From Nitrospiria bacterium (lineage in GTDB: Bacteria > Nitrospirota > RBG-16-64-22): 46,916 bases of DNA. Shown here one piece after another: positions 41,101 through 46,916 of the stretch; position 1 is the stretch's first letter; every line of letters starts with the position of its first letter. Where the stretch lies: NCBI GenBank assembly GCA_919903025.1, contig CAKKSE010000097.1:1-46916 (forward strand), in the 5' to 3' direction. Made by a program: the position numbers and the translations under genes. The notes beneath the pieces were generated by a model. The model was not told the DNA's origin. It did no database searches and worked only from the letters and a program-made list of their open reading frames with translations.

Positions 41101-42366
41101 ATGAAGGACATGCTGGGTCGTGAAGAACTGGTGACGTCGGCCGAGGCGGCCGATCGGATCGCGCGGGAGTTTCCGGTCCCGGGCCGCTCCGGGACGGAGA
41201 GGGTCCCTCTTGCGTCCGGGCTGGGAAGGGTCCTGGCCGAGGACCTGGCGAGCCCGGAAGACCTTCCGCCGTTCGATCGTTCCACGGTCGACGGATTCGC
41301 GCTCGCGGCGGCGGACACCTTCGGCGCGACGGACGCGATGCCGGCCTACCTGAAGCTTGCCGGGGAGGTGGCGATGGGCGAGCGCCCCGTCCTCCGCGTC
41401 GGGAAGGGGGAGACGGTCCGGATCTGGACGGGAGGGATGCTTCCCGAAGGGGCCGACGCCGTGATGATGCTCGAACATGCGAGCGTCATCGACCATGAGA
41501 CGGTCGAGTGCGTTAAAGCCGTCGCCCCCGGGGAAAACGTGCTCTTCAGGGGAGAGGACGTGACGAACGGCGAAGCCGTCCTGCCAAGGGGGCACCGTCT
41601 CCGTCCCCAGGATCTGGGGGCGCTGGCCGGTCTCGGGATCGTCGAACTTCCCGTCTTCAAGAAGCCGCGCGTGGCCGTCCTCTCGACGGGGGACGAAATC
41701 GTTCCGGCGGAGGCCACGCCTTCTCTCGGCCAGATCCGGGACATCAACGCCTACACCCTGATTGGTCTGATCGCCGAGGCGGGGGGAGAGGCGCTTTACC
41801 GGGGGATCGTTCCGGACGACCGGGAGGCCCTTCGGCGGGCGATCGGATCGGCGCTCGATTCCGCCGACATCGTCGTCCTCTCCGGGGGAAGCTCAGTCGG
41901 CGTGAGGGACATGACGCCCGAAGTGTTGAACGAGATGGGCAAGCCGGGGGTCTTTCTTCACGGCGTCTCGATCCGCCCGGGAAAACCGGTGCTGGCGGCG
42001 AACATGGACGGGAAGCCCGTCTTTGGACTCCCCGGCAATCCGGCGGCGGTTGCCCTCACGTTCGAGTTGTTCGTCGAGCCCGTTATCAGAAGCTGGGCCG
42101 GCGAATTAGGGACGGAGTCCGCTTTTCTGCGGACGGTCCGGGCCCGTCTCGCGCGGCGCATTGCCTCGTCCATGGGGAGGGAGGACTATGTCCGCGTCCG
42201 CCTGGAGGAGAGGGACGGAGAGTGGTGGGCCGTGCCGGTCCTTGGGAAGTCGGGCTTGATCACGACGCTCGTGCGGGCGGGCGGGACAGTCGTGATTCCC
42301 CTGCACAAGACGGGATTCGAGGCGGGGGAGATCGTGGACGTGAGGCTGTTCGGGCAGCGCGGGTGA
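41101..42366 (+). CDS. moeA: Molybdopterin molybdenumtransferase (MoeA)
   Basis: MoeA inserts molybdate (or tungstate) into adenylylated molybdopterin. The 421-residue protein has PPFDRSTVDGFALAAADT, IWTGGMLPEGADAVMMLEH, VAVLSTGDEIV, LSGGSSVGVRDM, GVSIRPGKPVLAA and GLPGNPAAVALTFELFV, all typical of the family, and a C-terminal domain IV. The ATG has only a weak upstream ggaag. A second, fused MoeA follows 145 nt downstream, a pairing seen where Mo and W cofactors are handled separately or in strict anaerobes. Confidence 0.95.
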   Translation: MKDMLGREELVTSAEAADRIAREFPVPGRSGTERVPLASGLGRVLAEDLASPEDLPPFDRSTVDGFALAAADTFGATDAMPAYLKLAGEVAMGERPVLRVGKGETVRIWTGGMLPEGADAVMMLEHASVIDHETVECVKAVAPGENVLFRGEDVTNGEAVLPRGHRLRPQDLGALAGLGIVELPVFKKPRVAVLSTGDEIVPAEATPSLGQIRDINAYTLIGLIAEAGGEALYRGIVPDDREALRRAIGSALDSADIVVLSGGSSVGVRDMTPEVLNEMGKPGVFLHGVSIRPGKPVLAANMDGKPVFGLPGNPAAVALTFELFVEPVIRSWAGELGTESAFLRTVRARLARRIASSMGREDYVRVRLEERDGEWWAVPVLGKSGLITTLVRAGGTVVIPLHKTGFEAGEIVDVRLFGQRG

Positions 42367-42377
42367 GAAGAACAAGA

Positions 42378-42480
42378 AATTGAAAATTGGAAATTGAAAA
42401 TTGAAAATTGAAAATTGGAAAGTTGCGGAAGACCTCCTTCGTTTTCCAATTTCCAGTTTACAATTTGCAATTTACAATTT
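42378..42480. repeat. attgaaaattgg-word repeats between the moeA genes
   Basis: A forward run (attgaaaattggaaattg) and a reverse run (ccaatttccagtttacaatt, aatttacaattt) face each other across about 25 nt, forming a large imperfect inverted repeat. Confidence 0.75.
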
Positions 42481-42511
42481 GTATTCGGGCTTTGTCCCTT
42501 AGGGTGGAGCG

Positions 42512-44446
42512 ATGAAGCGGAATGTTTTTCTGGACAACACGCCTCTCAATGAGGCGCTCGCGCGCTGGACCGCGGCGCTTGAGCGCGCGGGCGCGGCGAA
42601 CCCCCTGCCGGGGGAGGCCGTTTCCGTTGAGAGGTCGCGGGGGCGGGTCACGGCGGCGCCGGTGACGGCCTTGGTCTCTTCGCCTTCCTACCACGCCGCG
42701 GCCATGGACGGGTACGCCGTCCGGTTCGCCGACACGTTTGGGGCGACGGAGACACGGCCCAAGAGGCTTGCGATCGGCCGAGAGGCCTTTCCCGTCGATA
42801 CGGGGGACCCCTTGCCGGAAGGGTGCAACGCCGTCGTCATGATCGAGCACGTCCAGCCGGTCGCAGGTCCCGGCGGCGATGCGATCGAGATCATCGAGTC
42901 CGTCACGCCGTGGCACCACGTCCGGACGACGGGCGAGGACATCGTGGCGACGGAGATGATCGTCCCGGAGAACCACGTTGTGCGGCCGGTGGACATCGGC
43001 GCCATGCTGGGCGCCGGGATTACGGAGATTTCGGTCCGTCGCCGTCCGCGCGTCGTGGTGATTCCCACGGGCGACGAGCTGATCCAGCCCGGAGAGCCGC
43101 CGGGGCCGGGGCGGATCGTCGAATTCAACTCCCGCGTTCTGTGCGGCTTGGTCGAGGAGTGGGGAGGCGAGCCGGTCCGGTCCGAGATCGTCCGGGACAA
43201 CGTCGAATCGCTCCGGACGAGGATCCGCGAGGCCGTCGGGGAAGGGGACGTGGTCGTAGTAAACGCCGGCTCCTCCGCGGGTTCCGAAGACTACACGGTC
43301 CACGTCCTCCGAGAGCTTGGCGAGGTCGTCCTCCACGGCGTGAGCATCAAGCCGGGGAAACCGGTCATCCTGGCCCTTGTCTCAGGCAAGCCTGTCCTGG
43401 GCATACCCGGCTATCCCGTTTCGACCGTCCTCACGTTCGAGCTGTTCGGGAAGCCCCTGGTTTTCGCGCTCCAAGGAAGACGGGTCCCCCCGGCCGAGAC
43501 GATCCGCGCGCGGATGTCGCGCCAGACGGCCTCGCCCCTCGGGCAGGAGGAGTTCCTCCGCGTCAAGGTGGGCCGTGTGGGGGAGAACGTCGTCGCCACG
43601 CCGATCTCGCGCGGCGCGGGCGTCCTCATGTCCCTCGTCCGGGCGGATGGGATCGTCCGGATCCCCGCCGCGTCCGAGGGCGTAGGCGCGGGAGTGGAAA
43701 TAGACGTGGCCCTCCTGCGGCCCGCCGAGGAGATCTCGAAGACGGTCGTCTGCATCGGAAGCCACGACAACACGCTGGACCTGCTCGCCAACGCCCTCAA
43801 GAAACGCCATCCGGAGATGAGCCTCTCCTCGGCCCACGTCGGGAGCCTGGGCGGCCTCCTGGCCCTCAAGCGGGGGGAGGCCCACATCGCCGGAACGCAC
43901 CTGCTCGACGAAGAGACGGGAACCTACAACGTCTCCTATCTCAAGAAAGTCCTTCCCGACAGGCGGATGACGCTCATCCGGCTGGTCGATCGTGAGCAGG
44001 GGTTTGTGGTTCCGCGGGGCAACCCGATGGGGATCAAGGGTTTCGACGATCTCGCCCGCCCGGATGTCGTCTACATCAACCGCCAGGCCGGCTCGGGGAC
44101 GAGGCTCCTCCTCGACCACCACCTGAAGAAGAACGGGATCGATCCGGGGAAGGTGACGGGATACAACCACGAGGAATACACCCACATGGGCGTGGCCGCC
44201 GCCGTTCTTTCCGGCGCGGCAAGCACGGGGCTCGCCATCCTCGCCGCCGCCAGGGCGCTGGGCCTCGACTTCGTCCCCGTGGCCGTGGAGGAATACGACC
44301 TTGCGATCCCGCGGGAGTTCCTCGATCTGCCCATGGTCAAGGCTTTGCTGGAGAGCATTCGGATGGACCGGGGATTCAAGGACGCCGTCGTCGCTCTCGG
44401 AGGTTACAACGTCGAACGGATGGGGGAGGTCGTGTGGGAATCGTAG
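42512..44446 (+). CDS. MoeA fused to periplasmic-binding-like domain
   Basis: A 644-residue fusion. Residues about 1-405 form a MoeA (YHAAAMDGYAVRFADTFGATE, LPEGCNAVVMIEHV, VVVIPTGDELIQPGEPPGPGR, NAGSSAGSEDY, GVSIKPGKPVIL, GIPGYPVSTVLTFELF). From about 410 a PBP-like/LysR-substrate-type domain follows (VVCIGSHDNTLDLLANALKKR, GTHLLDEETGTYNVSYL, YINRQAGSGTRLLLDHHLKK, GVAAAVLSGAASTGLAI). Such fusions are known from archaea and anaerobic bacteria; I infer that the PBP-like part senses an oxyanion or cofactor intermediate. It has no signal peptide, so it is cytoplasmic. Confidence 0.93.
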   Translation: MKRNVFLDNTPLNEALARWTAALERAGAANPLPGEAVSVERSRGRVTAAPVTALVSSPSYHAAAMDGYAVRFADTFGATETRPKRLAIGREAFPVDTGDPLPEGCNAVVMIEHVQPVAGPGGDAIEIIESVTPWHHVRTTGEDIVATEMIVPENHVVRPVDIGAMLGAGITEISVRRRPRVVVIPTGDELIQPGEPPGPGRIVEFNSRVLCGLVEEWGGEPVRSEIVRDNVESLRTRIREAVGEGDVVVVNAGSSAGSEDYTVHVLRELGEVVLHGVSIKPGKPVILALVSGKPVLGIPGYPVSTVLTFELFGKPLVFALQGRRVPPAETIRARMSRQTASPLGQEEFLRVKVGRVGENVVATPISRGAGVLMSLVRADGIVRIPAASEGVGAGVEIDVALLRPAEEISKTVVCIGSHDNTLDLLANALKKRHPEMSLSSAHVGSLGGLLALKRGEAHIAGTHLLDEETGTYNVSYLKKVLPDRRMTLIRLVDREQGFVVPRGNPMGIKGFDDLARPDVVYINRQAGSGTRLLLDHHLKKNGIDPGKVTGYNHEEYTHMGVAAAVLSGAASTGLAILAAARALGLDFVPVAVEEYDLAIPREFLDLPMVKALLESIRMDRGFKDAVVALGGYNVERMGEVVWES

Positions 44447-44489
44447 AGGGAAATTGGAAATCGGAAATCCGAAAGTCGAAGGTCGGGGG

Positions 44490-45092
44490 ATGATCCGCCC
44501 CGCTTTCTTCGACGACGTGCGAAAGATCGCTCTGCGCGATCCGCTCGCCGAATTCCTCGGCGCGGCGGAGGGCGGCGTAATCGAGTACGGCTGCCTCGAC
44601 GCGGTGAAGCTCGCCGGCCACTCCTGCCCCACGGTCGCCGCTGCCTATCTCATGACGCTCAAGGCGCTCACGCATCTTTACGGGGACGAACTCCCGGAGC
44701 GCGGCGCGGTGCGCGTGCTTTTCCGCGACGACATGACATCCGGCGTCACCGGCGTGATGGGGAATGTCGCGGGCCTTCTCACCGGGGCGGCTGGGCCGGG
44801 CGGCTTCAAGGGGATCGGCGGGCGCTTCGACAGGCGCGGCCTGCTGGTCTTTGGCGCGGGCATCGAGAGCGACGTGCGCTTCGAGCGCGTGGACGGCGGG
44901 GGCGGCGTGGATGCGGCGTTTCGGCCCGAAATCGTTCCGCCGGCTCCGGAGATGAGGGCGCTCATGCCGAAGGTCTTGAGCGGCGGCGCCGCGCCCGAGG
45001 AGCAGCGCGAGTTCGGTCGGCTGTGGCAGGAGCGCGTGAAGCGCATCCTGATCGATCATGCCGATGACCCGGCGCTCGTGATCTTGGGCTGA
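44490..45092 (+). CDS. FmdE-like protein
   Basis: A 200-residue protein resembling the FmdE (formylmethanofuran dehydrogenase subunit E-like) domain: VIEYGCLDAVKLAGHSCPTVAAAYLMTLKAL contains the conserved GH-CP metal/cysteine motif, and RVLFRDDMTSGVTGVMGNVAGLLTGAAGPGGFKGIGGRF follows. The usual C-terminal zinc ribbon of some FmdE proteins is absent. The ATG directly follows gtcggggg. It lies 43 nt after the MoeA fusion, so a role in Mo/W enzyme maturation is plausible, but no reaction is established. Confidence 0.8.
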   Translation: MIRPAFFDDVRKIALRDPLAEFLGAAEGGVIEYGCLDAVKLAGHSCPTVAAAYLMTLKALTHLYGDELPERGAVRVLFRDDMTSGVTGVMGNVAGLLTGAAGPGGFKGIGGRFDRRGLLVFGAGIESDVRFERVDGGGGVDAAFRPEIVPPAPEMRALMPKVLSGGAAPEEQREFGRLWQERVKRILIDHADDPALVILG

Positions 45093-45162
45093 AAGGACCC
45101 GCGCTCGGGGCGGCGATCCCCCCCTGTCGCTCCGGGGGAACCGCCGCTTCCGGCGGGCATGG

Positions 45163-46449
45163 CTATCCGTTTAAGGTTAAGGGGCGGGCCGGACGCGATC
45201 GGCCGGGTTCGGTCCTTCCGGCCTGGCGGAACGTGAGGCCGCGGCCTCGATCGTTCCCGCCGAAACGCTTCGGGCGGCCGGATCGTTCCATCGGCGCCTG
45301 CCGGCGCGGCGCTCGGCTCGGCTCAAGACCGGGGATCACGAGGGACGGGATGGCGTGTCCGGTGAAACGCTCGATCTCTCTCACCTGCTGGAAATCGTCG
45401 GGCATGACAAACGAGATGGCGATCCCGTTGTTTCCCGCCCGGCCTGTGCGGCCGATGCGGTGCACGTAATCCGCCGCGGTTTTCGGCAGGTCAAAGTTGA
45501 TGATGTGCGTGATGCCGCTCACGTCGATGCCGCGGGCCGCCACGTCGGTGGCCACGAGCAGGCGTACAGCACCCCCGCGCAGGCCCGCGATCGTCCTGTT
45601 TCGCGCGTTCTGATTCATGTTGCCATGGAGCGCCGCCGCCGCGTGGCCCTGCGCGTGCAGGGTCTTCGCGAGCCGGTCGGCTCCGCGTTTGGTGGCGGTG
45701 AAGACGATCGCTTTGCCGAGACCGGCGTCCGCCAGGTGGTGCGCGAGAAGACGGTGCTTGTGCGCCGCGTCATCCGCGTGGTGCAGACGCTGATCGATAT
45801 TTTCGTGCCGCGTCTGGGGCGGCGTGATCTCGATTCGCTTCGGGTCCTTCAACAGGCGCTTGGCCAGGGCGGCGATGTTCCCTTCGAGCGTGGCGGAGAA
45901 GAGGAGCGTCTGGCGGCTTGCGGGCGTCGCGGCCGCGATCTGCTCCACGGCGTGGATGAAGCCCATGTCCAGCATGCGGTCGGCCTCGTCCAGGACCAGT
46001 ATCTCGAGCCGAGAGAAATCGACCCGCCCGCATTTCATGTGGTCGAGGAGACGCCCCGGCGTCGCCACCAGGATGTCCAAAGGCTGGGACAAAAGCCGGT
46101 TCTGCGGCGGGTAGGGCATGCCGCCCACCACGGCGCCGGTTCTGAAGCGCGCATGACGGCCGTATCGGGAGGCGGCGTCCGTGACTTGCTGGGCGAGCTC
46201 GCGCGTCGGCGTGAGCACCAGCATCCGCGGACCGCGGGACTTGCCCGCGGACGGCGCGCCCAGACGCTGCAGGGCGGGGAGGACAAATGCGGCGGTTTTG
46301 CCGGTGCCGGTCTGGGCGGAGGCCATCAGGTCGCGTCCGCTCAAGACTTCCGGGATCGCTTGGGCTTGGATCGGGGTCGGCGTGTTGTAGCCGCTCTCGG
46401 CGATCGCTTTGAGCAGGGCCGGGTGTAAAGCCAGTTCTTCGAAGGTCAC
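45163..46449 (-). CDS. DEAD-box RNA helicase (RhlE-like)
   Basis: A 428-residue ATP-dependent RNA helicase. It shows the Q motif region FEELALHPALLKAIAESGYNTPTPIQAQAIP, Walker A AQTGTGKT, PTRELAQQ, TPGRLLDHM, DEAD, SAT, the helicase C motifs ATDVAARGIDVSGI and HRIGRTGRAG, and a basic Gly/Arg-rich tail (RSGRPKRFGGNDRGRGLTF). GTG 46449 has a perfect aaggag site 5 nt upstream; the track's start at 46536 adds unlikely residues. Such helicases act in ribosome assembly and RNA decay, often on cold shock. It is convergent with the FmdE-like gene. Confidence 0.95.
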   Translation of the reverse strand: MTFEELALHPALLKAIAESGYNTPTPIQAQAIPEVLSGRDLMASAQTGTGKTAAFVLPALQRLGAPSAGKSRGPRMLVLTPTRELAQQVTDAASRYGRHARFRTGAVVGGMPYPPQNRLLSQPLDILVATPGRLLDHMKCGRVDFSRLEILVLDEADRMLDMGFIHAVEQIAAATPASRQTLLFSATLEGNIAALAKRLLKDPKRIEITPPQTRHENIDQRLHHADDAAHKHRLLAHHLADAGLGKAIVFTATKRGADRLAKTLHAQGHAAAALHGNMNQNARNRTIAGLRGGAVRLLVATDVAARGIDVSGITHIINFDLPKTAADYVHRIGRTGRAGNNGIAISFVMPDDFQQVREIERFTGHAIPSLVIPGLEPSRAPRRQAPMERSGRPKRFGGNDRGRGLTFRQAGRTEPGRSRPARPLTLNG

Positions 46450-46830
46450 TTTGACTCCTTTTTGAGTTGCGTGGATAGATCCCGCGCCCGCGGAATTGGG
46501 GAGCCGGCTCCCGGCGAGGAGGAAACGGCATGGCACAACCCTGCTGGCGCAACCGCATCGTCGCCAACCGGTTGCTGAATTTTCAGACGGGACTGAAATC
46601 AGGATGGGTTAGAGAGCGATGAACGAAAGGCAGGACCGGACCTTGCGGCCGGTCGGCTGTCTGCTCCGTACTGGAGCGAGGCGTACACTATCATACTCAT
46701 CCGAGGATTGCGAGCGAATTCTTTCGGGACGCTCGCGGATGCCGCCCATCGATTGTTCAGCGGGGGGCGTATGGCCATATGTCCCTACGACCACGATTCG
46801 CTATTGCCTCACGTTCAGGAACAGCAGGTG
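46450..46830. other. Gene-free stretch
   Basis: No convincing gene, RNA or terminator. The track ORFs here (46609-46794 minus, 46619-46912 plus) have no family features, and the plus ORF runs into the repeats at the right edge. Confidence 0.6.
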
Positions 46831-46904
46831 GGCAGGCACGGTGTGCTGCCCTACGGGGCTATTCGTAGCAGGGGGGCAGGCACGGTGTGCTGCCCTACGG
46901 GGCT
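46831..46904. repeat. Two 30-bp repeats at 44-bp period, continuing off the edge
   Basis: The unit ggcaggcacggtgtgctgcc + ctacggggct occurs at 46831-46860 and 46875-46904, separated by attcgtagcagggg. Each unit contains an imperfect palindrome (gggcaggcac/gtgctgccc). The following ttttcgtagggcg suggests another unit beyond the window. Confidence 0.8.
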
Positions 46905-46916
46905 TTTCGTAGGGCG

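Noticed and set aside
46619-46912. 97-aa plus ORF at the right edge
   Set aside because: There is no recognisable domain and it runs through the palindromic repeats.

Overview
The window is a high-GC (about two thirds G+C by eye) bacterial chromosome segment with about 40 protein genes. I see no rRNA, tRNA, CRISPR array, insertion sequence or prophage. The clusters argG-argH-lipoprotein-lysA-dapF-dapA-dapB-dapL-folK-deoxynucleoside kinase-panC and yebC-ruvC-ruvA-ruvB, the LL-diaminopimelate aminotransferase route to lysine, a c-type cytochrome and an apparent selenoprotein together recall former Deltaproteobacteria (Desulfobacterota/Desulfuromonadota) or a neighbouring uncultured phylum such as NC10/Methylomirabilota or Rokubacteria. 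This placement is an inference from gene content and order, with no database search.

Layout. 1-15.2 kb (+): DNA repair and envelope genes: uvrB, uvrC, a secreted Ig-like protein, a membrane GAF/cyclase-like protein whose cyclase domain looks catalytically degenerate, a run of five hairpins, yebC, ruvC, ruvA, ruvB, a SpoIID-like protein, queA, a SPOR protein and a tRNA nucleotidyltransferase/HD protein. 15.2-15.9 kb: a compact transcription unit with a near-consensus promoter, an extended Shine-Dalgarno and a 26-codon ORF, then a 66-aa protein. 15.9-33.2 kb (-): a long colinear block holding an MshEN protein, a glutaredoxin-like gene with in-frame UGA (probable selenoprotein, missed by the ORF track), panC, a CMD-Rieske fusion, a C39-like peptidase with zinc ribbons, a dNK, folK, dapL, a FAH-family enzyme, dapB, dapA, dapF, a TPR protein, lysA, an FN3 lipoprotein, argH, argG, rsmA and an isochorismatase-family hydrolase.

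33.6-35.7 kb (+): an Rrf2/IscR-type regulator, an IscS-like protein that has Arg where the PLP lysine should be, and a TusA-like protein. 35.8-36.2 kb (-): a monohaem cytochrome c, divergent from a YeiH-family transporter that carries an unusual soluble insert of about 107 residues. The transporter is followed by a 51-aa single-TM protein, a terminator, a universal stress protein and two uncharacterised membrane proteins (36.8-40.8 kb). 41.1-45.1 kb (+): moeA, a MoeA-periplasmic-binding-like fusion and an FmdE-like protein, suggesting Mo/W cofactor assembly. 45.2-46.4 kb (-): a DEAD-box helicase. The right edge has a 30-bp repeat at 44-bp period running off the window.

Several 'word-like' repeat families fill the spacers (ggtgaatgggtgaatcgg; gctgaccgctgacagct with its inverted partner; attgaaaattggaaatt; ggtcattggtcaa; and short C-arm/G-arm palindromes). 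Some run into coding sequence (ruvC tail, argH N-terminus, lipoprotein N-terminus, interior of queA, interior of the tRNA nucleotidyltransferase gene). The items most worth checking are the UGA-containing glutaredoxin gene, the PLP-lysine-less IscS homologue, the 26-codon gene with full anti-SD complementarity, the degenerate cyclase, and the YeiH/51-aa/USP/membrane gene cluster.
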